64,000 nucleotides of DNA from NCBI RefSeq assembly GCF_000724485.1, contig NZ_CP007739.1, positions 2,588,843 to 2,652,842 of the forward strand. Reading direction: 5' to 3'. The DNA is from Bacillus methanolicus MGA3. Its GTDB lineage: Bacteria; Bacillota; Bacilli; Bacillales; Cytobacillaceae. The position numbers and the translations under genes were made by a program. The notes under the pieces were generated by a model. The model was not told the origin of the DNA. It was given only the letters and a program-made list of their open reading frames with translations, and ran no database searches. Each line of letters opens with the position of its first letter. The stretch's first letter is position 1. Below, one piece after another: positions 47,733 to 57,153 of the stretch.

Positions 47733-48437
47733 TTAGACGGATTTTGTTTTATCATTAGAAAAGGCTGACAGCGCCTTCGATCGAAACTTTGGCCTTCCGC
47801 CTTTCCAATATTTAATCAGTTTTAATCCTGCTAATATAGCATGCCCGACTTGAAATTGAATCATACATTTGAGAGTTGACTGGGAAAATGCTCTCTGAAA
47901 GTTTGGTGTAATAGATATTTTTGGCATTACTTCCAATTTCAAATTGATGCTTAAGACACTAATAATGCTTACCTTTACTGCCCAGAGCGCTCCTATCAGC
48001 ATGCCGGTGTAAGCTGCATCACCGGTACCAGCAACTGAGAACCATTCGAGTTGTTTGATCGATACCTTTTTCAAAAATTTGCGGATTATTTTATGAAGTC
48101 CAATAACATGCGTAAGAATTTCTTTTGAATCTTTAAAAGTATTAAGCAAGTCTTCTGCCGAATATTGCTTAGTCTCTTCTTTACTGGGATTCTTCTGATG
48201 TCCCGTCTGTTTTTCTTGTTTCAAAACGATTGTAGGGGAATTCTCATCTATTTTGATAAGCGGGATTTTCAGCTTGTATCTAATAAGGCCGAACCACGCT
48301 CTAAAATCCAACTTTAAATGGTCGTTATCTTGAACGTGATCATAATTCAAATATATTGTTAGCTTTGATGCAAGAACGATAATCAATAAAAAAATCAGGA
48401 TCGCTAAGGCAATGACCAGCCACTTCACTAAGCTCAC
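47733..48437 (-). CDS. ytfI: DUF2953 membrane protein YtfI
   Basis: The 234-residue product has an N-terminal membrane segment (about 6-27) and a family core with basic and hydrophobic stretches (KVSIKQLEWFSVAGTGDAAYTGMLIG in key part; AILAGLKLIKYWKGGRP). DUF2953 proteins are found in spore formers beside ytfJ. Function unknown; a role in spore membrane or coat is inference from context. Confidence 0.88.
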   Translation of the reverse strand: MSLVKWLVIALAILIFLLIIVLASKLTIYLNYDHVQDNDHLKLDFRAWFGLIRYKLKIPLIKIDENSPTIVLKQEKQTGHQKNPSKEETKQYSAEDLLNTFKDSKEILTHVIGLHKIIRKFLKKVSIKQLEWFSVAGTGDAAYTGMLIGALWAVKVSIISVLSINLKLEVMPKISITPNFQRAFSQSTLKCMIQFQVGHAILAGLKLIKYWKGGRPKFRSKALSAFSNDKTKSV

Positions 48438-48477
48438 AACCTTTCAGCCTATTATTATTGTCTCAAATAAAAAAAAT

Positions 48478-48508
48478 AAACCTGCCATCAGTAAATTTTG
48501 GCAGGTTT
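48478..48508 (-). terminator. Terminator of yteJ
   Basis: AAACCTGCCA and TGGCAGGTTT form a 10-bp stem followed by ATTTTTTTT on the minus strand, six bases past the yteJ stop. Confidence 0.88.
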
Positions 48509-48514
48509 CATTCA

Positions 48515-49087
48515 TTATTTTTCGTGTATAACTGTCGTATCCGCAAACAAATCATGAAGTCCCTGTTTTTTCGGAAGAAAGGCAACAATAACATAACCGA
48601 CGAAAACAGTAGCGGAAATAAATCTCCCTATCCACTCTCTAAACAAGACCGTCCCCCAACTTAATTTACCGCCATCAAGATCGATAACTTTCAGTCCAAA
48701 TACCATTTTGCCCAATGTTTGGCCGAAAAATTTGGTCATTAATAGAAAGTAACCATAGAATGTAATTGCTGTCGCAATTGATATTGGAGCAAACATGCTT
48801 AGTTCATGGAGGGGCAAATCAAAAAGCCTGAATAACGGGTTCACGATCATTCGGTCAATACTTCCGATTACTAGCAGGTCAAGAAGGTATGCCCAAAACC
48901 GCATCCAAAATCCAGCATAACGGAAAATCGTTTGCTCAGCTGGCATTTTTACTTGTTTAGGAACGGATGAGTTTGACCCCTCTGTGAAAGAAGAAAAGTT
49001 CTCATTGCTGCTTTGATCTGATAATTCTCCCGTATTATTTTGTTCAGAACCAATATGATTTTGATTCCCAAAATCGTTAGAATTCAT
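48515..49087 (-). CDS. yteJ: RDD-family membrane protein YteJ
   Basis: The 190-residue protein has a hydrophilic, N- and S-rich head (about 1-55) and an RDD domain with three membrane segments; the family motif is seen as YAGFWMRFWAYLLDLLVIG. It follows sppA by 14 bp on the same strand. In B. subtilis YteJ works with SppA in resistance to lantibiotic peptides. That function is from the family pair and is inferred here. Confidence 0.9.
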   Translation of the reverse strand: MNSNDFGNQNHIGSEQNNTGELSDQSSNENFSSFTEGSNSSVPKQVKMPAEQTIFRYAGFWMRFWAYLLDLLVIGSIDRMIVNPLFRLFDLPLHELSMFAPISIATAITFYGYFLLMTKFFGQTLGKMVFGLKVIDLDGGKLSWGTVLFREWIGRFISATVFVGYVIVAFLPKKQGLHDLFADTTVIHEK

Positions 49088-49101
49088 TTTCTCTTCCCCC
49101 T

Positions 49102-50112
49102 TTACTCAGCATATAGATACATTAGTCTAGGAGAATTCGGATGTGAAAGCAACTTCAAGATGCCGGCCATTTCCATATCTTCTCCCATTAATTTATGCGC
49201 ACTCATTTTGAATAAAGAGCCAAATCCAAGGTTTTCCGTATAACTGACAACTTCAGCACCATTTAAATGATGGTCTTTTTTCAAAATCTTAACAACATCA
49301 TCAAAGTAACCAAATCCATCAATTAGATTTAATTTCTTTGCCTGGCGTCCGTCATAAATTCTTCCATCAGCGATTTTCTTTACTTTTTCGACCGGGATTC
49401 CGCGTCCTTCAGAGATTACTTTTACAAAACCTTCATAAGAGTTATTAATCATTGACTGCAAAATCTTACGCTCTTCTTCTGTCATTTTTCTTGTTGGGCT
49501 CATAATATCTTTAAATGGTCCACTTTTAATCGTAACAAAGTCAACTCCGTACTTTTTGGCAAGGCCGGCATAGTTCACTCCTTGCATAATGACCCCAAGA
49601 GAACCTGTCAATGTTTCAGGGCTTGCGAAAATCTTATCAGCTGCAGCAGAAATGTAATATCCTCCTGAAGCTGCCATCGACCCCATAGAAACGTAAATCG
49701 GCTTCTTCGTTTCTTTTTGGATTTCCACAATTTTATCGTGAATTTCCGCACTTTCAACTACCCCGCCGCCAGGAGAATTAACCTTTATAATAATAGCCTT
49801 AACAGTTCTATCTTTTTTTGCATGATCAAGCTGTTTCATAAAAGCTTGATGATTGTATCCGCCGTTCTCAAATAATGGCATTGCATCACCTGTATCTTGA
49901 ATGACTCCATTAACACTCAGTACAGCAATTTTCTTCAAATGGTTGCCTTTTTCGATCACTTGTTCTGAAAACATTTTGTCATTCATCGCAAACAAATCAT
50001 TCAATGAAGTTTCAAAATCCTTAGACACGGACGCGGATAAAAAATTAATAATAATCGAAACAATAAATAATCCCGCAGCAATTCCGAGTGCTGCCCAGCG
50101 TTTTTTGTTCAT
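49102..50112 (-). CDS. sppA: Signal peptide peptidase SppA
   Basis: The 336-residue membrane serine protease has one N-terminal membrane segment (about 5-27). The catalytic serine lies in [18 protein letters not shown] and the general-base lysine in [15 protein letters not shown], the Ser-Lys dyad of the S49 family short form. It cleaves remnant signal peptides, and with YteJ affects lantibiotic sensitivity in B. subtilis. It leads the sppA-yteJ unit and is divergent from nadK. Confidence 0.95.
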   Translation of the reverse strand: MNKKRWAALGIAAGLFIVSIIINFLSASVSKDFETSLNDLFAMNDKMFSEQVIEKGNHLKKIAVLSVNGVIQDTGDAMPLFENGGYNHQAFMKQLDHAKKDRTVKAIIIKVNSPGGGVVESAEIHDKIVEIQKETKKPIYVSMGSMAASGGYYISAAADKIFASPETLTGSLGVIMQGVNYAGLAKKYGVDFVTIKSGPFKDIMSPTRKMTEEERKILQSMINNSYEGFVKVISEGRGIPVEKVKKIADGRIYDGRQAKKLNLIDGFGYFDDVVKILKKDHHLNGAEVVSYTENLGFGSLFKMSAHKLMGEDMEMAGILKLLSHPNSPRLMYLYAE

Positions 50113-50263
50113 GCTGTTAACTCCTCCTTTATATTGTTCAAAATACTGTTACGTTTCAAATAACAAATTGTTTCAAAAATTGTTACACTAAGTTTAGATT
50201 ATTATTTTATCAAATTGGGGAATATTTGGAAGGAATACAAATAATTATTTGGAGGTATGAAAA

Positions 50264-51064
50264 ATGCCTGATCGCCGCAACTTATATTTTTTCCATAAAA
50301 GAGACGAAGAATTGCAAGAAAAATTAGATCACCTATATGACTTAGCGAGAAAATACGATTTCACTGTTGTTAAAGATTATCGGAATGCGAATATTATTGT
50401 CAGCATTGGCGGGGATGGAACCTTCTTGCAGTCTGTCCGCAAAACAGGTTTTAGGGATGATTGCTTATATGCGGGTATTTCAACTACAGAACATTTAAGC
50501 ATGTATTGTGATTTTTATATTAACGATATTTCCAAAATGGCTGAAGCAATGGCAAATAAACAAATTGAAGTTAGAAGATACCCGACGATTGAAGTAACAG
50601 TTGACGGTGAATCAAATTTCTTTTGCTTAAATGAATTCAGCATTCGCTCTTCTATTATTAGAACGTTCGCCATGGATGTTTACATTGACGATCTTCATTT
50701 CGAAACCTTCCGTGGTGACGGAATGATCGTTGCCACACCAACTGGAAGCACTGCTTATAATAAATCCGTAAACGGATCAGTTGTTGATCCTTTGCTTCCA
50801 TGCATGCAAGTGAGCGAGATCGCTTCCATGAACAATAACAGCTACCGAACGCTCGGATCGTCTTTTATTTTGAGCGGCGACAGAAAATTAACCTTAATGG
50901 TTGTCCCGGATGGAAACGAACACCCGACAATGGCAATGGATAATGAAGCATTAAGTATTAAGCATGTAAGAAAGATTGAAGTGAAATTAAGTGACAAAAT
51001 CATTAAGACTGTAAAGCTTAAAGACAATTCATTTTGGGAAAAAGTCAAGAGGACATTTTTGTAA
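50264..51064 (+). CDS. nadK: NAD kinase (second Bacillus type)
   Basis: The 266-residue kinase phosphorylates NAD to NADP. The glycine-rich SIGGDGTFLQSVRKTG and the NE motif (CLNEFSIRSS), with TPTGSTAYNKSVNG, are complete. Position beside sppA and the length match B. subtilis PpnKB (YtdI). It starts with ATG after TTGGAGGT. Convergent with rarD across repeat copy D. Confidence 0.94.
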   Translation: MPDRRNLYFFHKRDEELQEKLDHLYDLARKYDFTVVKDYRNANIIVSIGGDGTFLQSVRKTGFRDDCLYAGISTTEHLSMYCDFYINDISKMAEAMANKQIEVRRYPTIEVTVDGESNFFCLNEFSIRSSIIRTFAMDVYIDDLHFETFRGDGMIVATPTGSTAYNKSVNGSVVDPLLPCMQVSEIASMNNNSYRTLGSSFILSGDRKLTLMVVPDGNEHPTMAMDNEALSIKHVRKIEVKLSDKIIKTVKLKDNSFWEKVKRTFL

Positions 51065-51132
51065 AGGATGTTTTAAAATGAAGCCTTTTTCCTTGTTAGG
51101 TTGGGAATTTAAAACTCATGCGCGTTTTTTGG

Positions 51133-51256
51133 AAGAGGCTGTCTCATAAGGGTCTGACCTCATGCGCATTTATCAATTTATAGCACATTTATCCAACATT
51201 ATTTCCTATATATTGTGTTATGGGGTCTGACCCTTAGGCTTTTGAGACAGCCTCTT
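51133..51256. repeat. Dispersed palindromic repeat, copy D (longest)
   Basis: Perfect 14-bp terminal arms, AAGAGGCTGTCTCA and TGAGACAGCCTCTT, bound a 124-bp element with GGGTCTGACC on both inner flanks and a TATATATTGT centre. It fills the convergent nadK/rarD gap and reaches the rarD stop codon. It carries no ORF. Confidence 0.8.
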
Positions 51257-52187
51257 ATACTTCCATGCCTTTTCCTCTTTTAAGTTTTAATTCTAAAGCG
51301 GCGGCCAATTTTGTCCGCGACACAGAATAGATTGTAAGTGCTGCCCAAATAAAAGTAAACGATAATAAATGCAGTTTTGTAAACTGTTCACCATATACAA
51401 AAATCCCTAATATCAATGTGATCGTAGGTGCAATATACTGAATGAAACCCAGCATTGATAATGGAATCTTTTGCGCTCCCTTTGCAAAATAGAACAATGG
51501 TATGGCTGTTGCAGCACCCGCTCCGATTAAGAGAAAGTCAGTTGGCAGCGATCCATTCAAAAATGCGCTTTCTCCACGAATAATCAAATAACCGCTATAT
51601 ATAAGAGCAAGAGGAGTGACAGCCATTGTTTCCAAAGTCAGACCGATCGCTGAATCCACTATAATTAACTTTTTTGCCAGACCGTACAGTCCAAAAGTAA
51701 GAGCAAGCATGATAGCTATCCATGGAAAACGACCGTATGATAATGTCAAAATAAGAACTCCGACAAATGCCAGGAGAAACGAAAAGTATTGGGCGATAGA
51801 CAGACGTTCTTTTAAAACAATCATTCCAAGCAATACACTGACAATCGGATTAATATAATACCCTAAACTTGTTTCAATTATTTGGCCATGGTTCACTGCC
51901 CAAATATAAAGAAACCAGTTGACACTTATAAGAAGAGACGCTGCACCAAGTGCCATAAATTGTTTCTTATTGGCCGTGAGTGCACGAACGGTAACGGTAA
52001 ATGCCTTCCATTTATTTGTCAAAAGCAGTACAGCAAGCATAAAAATAAATGACCAAAATATCCGGTTTGCAAGTATTTCATGCGCCTTCACATGACCAAG
52101 CAGTTTCCAGTAGATCGGAAGGATTCCCCAAAGAAAATAGGAAAAAGCGGCATAGAAAACTCCCAACTGTTGTTCATTTTTTATCAT
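51255..52187 (-). CDS. rarD: RarD-type EamA transporter
   Basis: The 310-residue protein has ten membrane segments in two EamA repeats, with the RarD hallmark N-terminus (AAFSYFLWGILPIYWKLLGH) and a conserved NWFLYIWAVNHGQIIETSLGYY stretch (key part). RarD proteins are linked to chloramphenicol sensitivity by name; substrate is unknown. The ATG at 52185-52187 has GAGGA eight bases upstream; a TTG five codons earlier would consume that site. Confidence 0.88.
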   Translation of the reverse strand: MIKNEQQLGVFYAAFSYFLWGILPIYWKLLGHVKAHEILANRIFWSFIFMLAVLLLTNKWKAFTVTVRALTANKKQFMALGAASLLISVNWFLYIWAVNHGQIIETSLGYYINPIVSVLLGMIVLKERLSIAQYFSFLLAFVGVLILTLSYGRFPWIAIMLALTFGLYGLAKKLIIVDSAIGLTLETMAVTPLALIYSGYLIIRGESAFLNGSLPTDFLLIGAGAATAIPLFYFAKGAQKIPLSMLGFIQYIAPTITLILGIFVYGEQFTKLHLLSFTFIWAALTIYSVSRTKLAAALELKLKRGKGMEV

Positions 52188-52290
52188 AGTGTTGTTCCTC
52201 AATTCTTTCTAGTCTCGAAATAATATTATTATAAATCGAAAGAAGGAATGCCGCCAATTTTTTTACCGGGATTTACAATCTCTTAAAAAA

Positions 52291-52389
52291 GCTGACTAAA
52301 AAAGCAAAAAGTCCGATCTCTCCAATACAATATATAGACAAACATTCTATATATTGTCATTATTGGAGGGAGTCAGACCCTTATCAGTC
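52291..52389. repeat. Dispersed palindromic repeat, copy C
   Basis: Outer GCTGACT and AGTCA arms, then CTCTCCAATACAATATATAGA against TCTATATATTG...TATTGGAGGGAGTCAGAC. It lies downstream of the acyl-CoA synthetase gene in the rarD upstream gap. Inner arms match copy B closely. Confidence 0.75.
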
Positions 52390-52457
52390 ATCCACTTCCA
52401 TCTTTCTAATTTGCTTTTTCTCCGCCAACATCATCGAAAATTCCATATATTGCTGCT

Positions 52458-54044
52458 TCAAGATTCTTTCAGTGCTTCCATTTCTTTTTGACGCAGTTCA
52501 ACTCGCCTGATTTTACCGGAAGTAGTTTTTGGCAATTCAGGTATAAATTCAATTTTACGCGGGTATTTATATGGGGCAGTCAGTTCTTTTACATGTTCCT
52601 GCAGTTGCTTCACGAGATCCGGGTTGTTTGGATCAACACCGTCGCGTAAAACGACAAATGCTTTAACAATATGGCCGCGAATTTCATCAGGACTTGCAAC
52701 GACGGCACATTCTTTTACATATGGATGTTTAACAAGAGCATCTTCGACTTCAAATGGTCCAATTGTATAACCGGAACTGATAATAATATCGTCCCCTCGG
52801 CCTTCAAACCAGAAATAACCGTCCTCATCTTTTTTCGCTTTATCACCAGTAATATAATAGTCGCCGCGGAATTGTATAGCCGTTCTCTCAGGATCTTTAT
52901 AATAGTGTTTAAAAAGGGTCGGAGTTTCAATGTGAACAGCAATATCACCAACTTCGCCAACGGCGCAAGGTTCTCCTTTTTCATTTATGATTTCCACTCT
53001 GTTTCCAGGAGTAGGCTTGCCCATTGAACCAGCTCTTAATTCCATTCCTTTAGTGATACCGACGAGCAATGTATTTTCCGTCTGTCCATACCCATCCCTG
53101 ACATCCACATTAAAATGTTTCTTAAAGGTATCAATTACTTCCCTGTTAAGCGGTTCACCGGCCGATACTGCACTGCGCAGATTAGGGAGCTTATACTCAT
53201 GTAAGTTCTCGACTTTGGCCATTAACCGGTATTCCGTTGGAGTACAGCATAAAACATTTACTTCATATTTTTCGAGAAGCTGCAAGTATTTTTTTGGTTC
53301 AAACTTGCCATTATAGGAAAAACCGGTTGCACCTGATCCCAATACAGATAAAAACGGGCTCCAAATCCATTTTTGCCATCCCGGACCGGCTGTTGCCCAA
53401 ACCATATCGCCTTCTTCAATCCCTAACCAATTAGCTGCTGCAATTCTTAAATGGGCATATGCCCAGCCGTGTGTATGAACAACACCTTTTGGATTTCCGG
53501 TTGTTCCAGATGTATAAGATAAAAATGCCATATCATCCTTAGTCGTATCTGCCAGAGGGAATTCGTCTGAAACCTTCGTCATTGCTTCATCCAAATGAAT
53601 CCAGTTATCCGAATTTCCGCCAATCACAAATTTATGCAAAGACCGAGCTTCTTCAATACCTGAAAATTGGTCTACATATTGATAATAGCTTACAATCCCT
53701 TTTACATCACCATGGCTGATTCGGTATTGCAAATCCTTTGTACGTAGCATTTCAGAGCTGGGGATCACAACAAGACCAGCTTTTAATGCAGCTAAATATA
53801 CTTGGTATGCTTCAATCAACCTCGGAACAGTAATGAGAATGATATCTCCTTTTTGTAAACCATTTTCCGAGAAAACGTTTCCAATTTTGTTTACATTTTT
53901 TATTAATTGCTCATATGTTATCTCTTTTGTTTCTCCTGCTTCATTTTCCCACTTTAGAGCAAGTTTTCCTGGATCCTTTCCAAACCGCTCTATTTCAGAT
54001 ACAAGATTGTATTTTTCAGGTGCAATGAAATCCCCCAGCTTCAT
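52458..54044 (-). CDS. mbcS: Medium/branched-chain acyl-CoA synthetase MbcS (YtcI)
   Basis: The 528-residue AMP-forming ligase activates carboxylic acids to CoA esters. The P-loop is LSYTSGTTGNPKGV, adenylate motifs are DGYGQTENTLL and GDYYITGDKAKKD, and the C-terminal catalytic lysine is in KTTSGKIRRVELR. It is shorter than acetyl-CoA synthetase (about 570-650) and lies near sspA as B. subtilis ytcI does; that enzyme prefers medium and branched acids, used for branched fatty acid recycling. Preference here is inferred. Confidence 0.9.
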   Translation of the reverse strand: MKLGDFIAPEKYNLVSEIERFGKDPGKLALKWENEAGETKEITYEQLIKNVNKIGNVFSENGLQKGDIILITVPRLIEAYQVYLAALKAGLVVIPSSEMLRTKDLQYRISHGDVKGIVSYYQYVDQFSGIEEARSLHKFVIGGNSDNWIHLDEAMTKVSDEFPLADTTKDDMAFLSYTSGTTGNPKGVVHTHGWAYAHLRIAAANWLGIEEGDMVWATAGPGWQKWIWSPFLSVLGSGATGFSYNGKFEPKKYLQLLEKYEVNVLCCTPTEYRLMAKVENLHEYKLPNLRSAVSAGEPLNREVIDTFKKHFNVDVRDGYGQTENTLLVGITKGMELRAGSMGKPTPGNRVEIINEKGEPCAVGEVGDIAVHIETPTLFKHYYKDPERTAIQFRGDYYITGDKAKKDEDGYFWFEGRGDDIIISSGYTIGPFEVEDALVKHPYVKECAVVASPDEIRGHIVKAFVVLRDGVDPNNPDLVKQLQEHVKELTAPYKYPRKIEFIPELPKTTSGKIRRVELRQKEMEALKES

Positions 54045-54240
54045 TAAAAATCCCCCTTAAATATTTTTCAAGTCAAGCTACATAAATGACCCTGTACAAA
54101 AAATATTATACTAAATTATTAAAAAATTTAAAATTATGTTTTAATTGGAAATTATAAATACACACTTGAAGACGAATAACGAAAAAGATAGACTCTGGAG
54201 TGATTTGGGGTGTAATTATTATAAAATTCCTGCAAATTAA

Positions 54241-54270
54241 AAAGGAGCAGGTATTCAAACCCGCTCCTTG
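54241..54270 (-). terminator. Terminator of sspA
   Basis: AAGGAGC and GCTCCTT close a hairpin with inner GGGTTTG pairing; TTTTTAATTT follows on the minus strand, 24 bp past the stop. Confidence 0.85.
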
Positions 54271-54293
54271 TAGCCATTGATATTTTATTTTTA

Positions 54294-54500
54294 TTATTTA
54301 GAGAAACCCCCGCCTAATTGTTGTTCAGCCATTTGAACTAAGCGCTTAGTAATTTCTCCTCCAACTGAACCGTTAGCGCGAGAAGTAGTATCTGCACCTA
54401 GGTTAACTCCAAATTCAGTTGCAATTTCGTATTTCATTTGGTCTAGAGCTTGTTGGACTCCAGGAACTAATAATTGATTTGAATTGTTGTTTCGTGCCAT
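54294..54500 (-). CDS. sspA: Small acid-soluble spore protein, alpha/beta type
   Basis: The 68-residue protein coats and protects spore DNA. It has the GPR protease site [10 protein letters not shown] and the conserved DNA-binding regions [16 protein letters not shown]. It starts with ATG after GGAGGTGAT. A clean sigma-G promoter lies upstream. Neighbourhood (thiI, ytcI) matches sspA of B. subtilis. Confidence 0.95.
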   Translation of the reverse strand: MARNNNSNQLLVPGVQQALDQMKYEIATEFGVNLGADTTSRANGSVGGEITKRLVQMAEQQLGGGFSK

Positions 54501-54523
54501 GTGATATCACCTCCTTGTAAATA

Positions 54524-54553
54524 TAGAATGTGTATTATCACATGGCTTCATTC
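54524..54553 (-). promoter_or_regulatory. Sigma-G promoter of sspA
   Basis: On the minus strand GAATG (54549-54553), 18 bp and CATTCTA (54524-54530), matching the forespore sigma-G consensus GMATR-N18-CATWMTA. Confidence 0.75.
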
Positions 54554-54597
54554 AACAGATAGACTGGTAATTGTTTCACAAAATATCAGTGAACATA

Positions 54598-55806
54598 TTA
54601 AAACAGTTCATCAAACGATTCTTCTGCTTTTTTCGCTTGAGGCTTTATATGAATGACTTCTGTTTGGTTTACAGCTTTTTCAATAAGCGGCTCAAAATCA
54701 ATATAACTTTCAAAATGATTAACTTTGTCTCTTCGCGGATTTGTTTTTGGCGAAGAAGGAACAAAAACGGTACAGCAATCTTCATACGGACGAATCGAAA
54801 TATCATGGGTTCCAATTTCTCGCGAAATTCCAATAATTTCTGTTTTATCCATTGCAATGAGTGGCCGCAGCACAGGTGTATTCGTAACTTCGTTGATCGT
54901 ATACATGCTTTCAAGTGTTTGGCTCGCCACTTGTCCAAGGCTTTCTCCCGTAATAATTGCAAGTCCGTTATACTTCTTCCTTAATTCATCAGTAATTCTA
55001 AGCATCAATCTCCGTGTTACTGTCATCGTATAATTATCTGGCACTTTTTTTTGGATCAATTGCTGGATTTCTGTAAATGGGACAACATAGAGAGTCATAA
55101 ATCCACTTACTTCGGAAAGTTTTTCAGCAAGATCAATCACCTTTTGCTTTGAACGTTCGCTTGTAAAAGGCGGACTGTGAAAATGAACGGCTTCCACTTC
55201 CAGTCCTCTTTTCATAGACAAATATCCAGCAACAGGGCTGTCAATTCCTCCTGAAAGCATAAGCATCGCTTTGCCGCTTGATCCGATAGGAAGTCCGCCT
55301 GCACCACGAAAATTCTCGCAAGTAAGATAAGCTGCTTCTTTTCGAACCTCAATCTGCATGTTAATATCAGGATTCTTTACATCCACCTTTAGACCATCGA
55401 TATTTTTTAAAAGATGGGCTCCAAAAGTATTATTAATTTCATCAGTGTTTAATGGGAATGTTTTGTCCGCCCTTTTTCCAGTGACCTTAAAGGTTTTTCC
55501 TGGCTTATATAAACTCTTGAACAAGTCAAGAACCGCTTCTTTCATTACTTCAATATCTTTTTCAACCTTCACAGCTGGACTGAAAGATTGAATGCCAAAC
55601 ACGCCTTTTAACCGAGAAATAATTTCTTCGCTGTTTTCACCATTTAATAATACATACATTCTATCTCTGCTTGCTTCTATTTTCGCATTAGGGAAATCTC
55701 TTAGTTCTCTCTTAATGTTCATTTTTAATTTTTCAACAAACTTATTCCGATTTCTTCCCTTTGTCGTTAATTCTCCGTAGCGAATGAGAATTCGGTCATA
55801 ATTCAT
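54598..55806 (-). CDS. thiI: tRNA 4-thiouridine synthetase ThiI
   Basis: The 402-residue enzyme thiolates U8 of tRNA. It has an N-terminal ferredoxin-like/THUMP part (about 1-165) and a PP-loop ATPase with SGGIDSPVAGYLSMKRG. It lacks the C-terminal rhodanese domain of E. coli ThiI (about 480 residues), as in bacilli, so sulfur must come straight from the neighbouring desulfurase. One base separates it from nifZ. Confidence 0.95.
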   Translation of the reverse strand: MNYDRILIRYGELTTKGRNRNKFVEKLKMNIKRELRDFPNAKIEASRDRMYVLLNGENSEEIISRLKGVFGIQSFSPAVKVEKDIEVMKEAVLDLFKSLYKPGKTFKVTGKRADKTFPLNTDEINNTFGAHLLKNIDGLKVDVKNPDINMQIEVRKEAAYLTCENFRGAGGLPIGSSGKAMLMLSGGIDSPVAGYLSMKRGLEVEAVHFHSPPFTSERSKQKVIDLAEKLSEVSGFMTLYVVPFTEIQQLIQKKVPDNYTMTVTRRLMLRITDELRKKYNGLAIITGESLGQVASQTLESMYTINEVTNTPVLRPLIAMDKTEIIGISREIGTHDISIRPYEDCCTVFVPSSPKTNPRRDKVNHFESYIDFEPLIEKAVNQTEVIHIKPQAKKAEESFDELF

Positions 55807-55807
55807 A

Positions 55808-56950
55808 TTAGCTCATTACCTCTCCTAGTTGTTTTATTGTCTGTCTTATTTTATCAGCTGCATATAAAGCTTCTTCCATTGTATTCTCATATGACAAGCT
55901 AATACGGATCGCACTGTCCGCCTCTTCTTCCGGCACACCCATGGCAATCAGTGTTTTACTCGGTGATTTCTTTTTTGAAGAACAAGCACTGGTCGTTGAT
56001 ACGTATATATCTTGTTCTTCAAGAGCATGAACAAAAACTTCGGCTTTAAACCTTCGAACTGAAAAGTTCAGAATGTGGGGAGCAGACCCTTCCTTTGGGG
56101 TATGAACCTTAACGCCATCAATTTTTTCTAGTTCTTTTCTTAATGTATCCTTAATCGCTTCCATTTGATGTATACCTGTCTCTCTTTTTTGAAGCGTCAG
56201 CCGCAAAGCTTTCGCCATGGCGACCATTCCTGCAACATTTTCTGTTCCGCTCCGTATATTCAACTCCTGGTTTCCGCCTGACAACAGCGGCGATATCCTT
56301 ACTCCATCTCGAATAAACAGAGCTCCCGTGCCTTTCAAGCCATGAAATTTGTGCCCGGAAATCGTGCATAAGTCAATCCCGCACTCATAAAAATTCAGCG
56401 GAACTTTTCCAGCTCCTTGAACATGGTCAACATGAAAAAGAATTTTGGGGTACTTCTTTAACATCATTCCGATTTCTTTAATTGGCTGTACCGTTCCAAC
56501 CTCATTATTGATATGCATAACAGATACAAGGATCGTATCGCTGCGAATCGCCTTCTCTACTTCTTTCGCATTCACCCTCCCGTTTAAATCAACCGGAACA
56601 TAAGTCACATTAAAGCCGAGTTGTTCCAGCTGATTGATCGCTTCCGAAACAGAAGGATGCTCAATAGAAGTGGTAATAATATGACGCCCTCTTCCACGAT
56701 AAGTAAGCGCAGCACCCTTAATGGCAAGATTATTGCCTTCCGTTCCGCCAGAGGTAAAATATATTTCACTATTTTTTACATTTAAAAGCCTGGCCACCTG
56801 AGACCGGGCTTGTGTTAACAGCTGTTCAGCCTTTCCTCCAATATTATGCAGGGAAGATGGATTGCCAAAATATTCTGTTGAAACTTTAACGAACGAGTCA
56901 ATTACTTCTTCATATGGTTTTGTAGTTGCACTATTATCAAAATAAATCAT
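55808..56950 (-). CDS. nifZ: Cysteine desulfurase NifZ, partner of ThiI
   Basis: The 380-residue PLP enzyme removes sulfur from cysteine. PLP lysine lies in TISGHKFHGLKGTGALF, and the sulfur-accepting cysteine in STTSACSSKKKSPSKTL. The ATG at 56948-56950 (MIYFDNSATTKPYEE) follows AAGGGGAAGG; an earlier start adds ten residues. It precedes thiI by one base. In B. subtilis this desulfurase is dedicated to 4-thiouridine, replacing the missing rhodanese step. Confidence 0.93.
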   Translation of the reverse strand: MIYFDNSATTKPYEEVIDSFVKVSTEYFGNPSSLHNIGGKAEQLLTQARSQVARLLNVKNSEIYFTSGGTEGNNLAIKGAALTYRGRGRHIITTSIEHPSVSEAINQLEQLGFNVTYVPVDLNGRVNAKEVEKAIRSDTILVSVMHINNEVGTVQPIKEIGMMLKKYPKILFHVDHVQGAGKVPLNFYECGIDLCTISGHKFHGLKGTGALFIRDGVRISPLLSGGNQELNIRSGTENVAGMVAMAKALRLTLQKRETGIHQMEAIKDTLRKELEKIDGVKVHTPKEGSAPHILNFSVRRFKAEVFVHALEEQDIYVSTTSACSSKKKSPSKTLIAMGVPEEEADSAIRISLSYENTMEEALYAADKIRQTIKQLGEVMS

Positions 56951-57120
56951 GGCCTTCCCCTTTCTATTACGGTAATGCAACTGTTAATCTTATCACAATC
57001 TTTTACAAATGAAAACGATTGGGCCTTTTGATCCTGATTGCGGATTCGTTTAATTTCAAAAAAAGCAAATGAATTGAATTCTCATTATTATTGTGGACAA
57101 ATCAGTTTATATCACATGAT

Positions 57121-57153
57121 AAAAACAGGTCCGCACGATTGGAACCTGTTTTT
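57121..57153 (-). terminator. Terminator of ezrA
   Basis: AAAAACAGGTTCC and GGACCTGTTTTT pair around an 8-nt loop; T-rich sequence follows on the minus strand. It begins at the ezrA stop codon. Confidence 0.85.

Noticed and set aside
51133..51256. Insertion sequence
   Set aside because: Perfect terminal arms exist, but there is no transposase frame and no clear target duplication; treated as a non-coding repeat.
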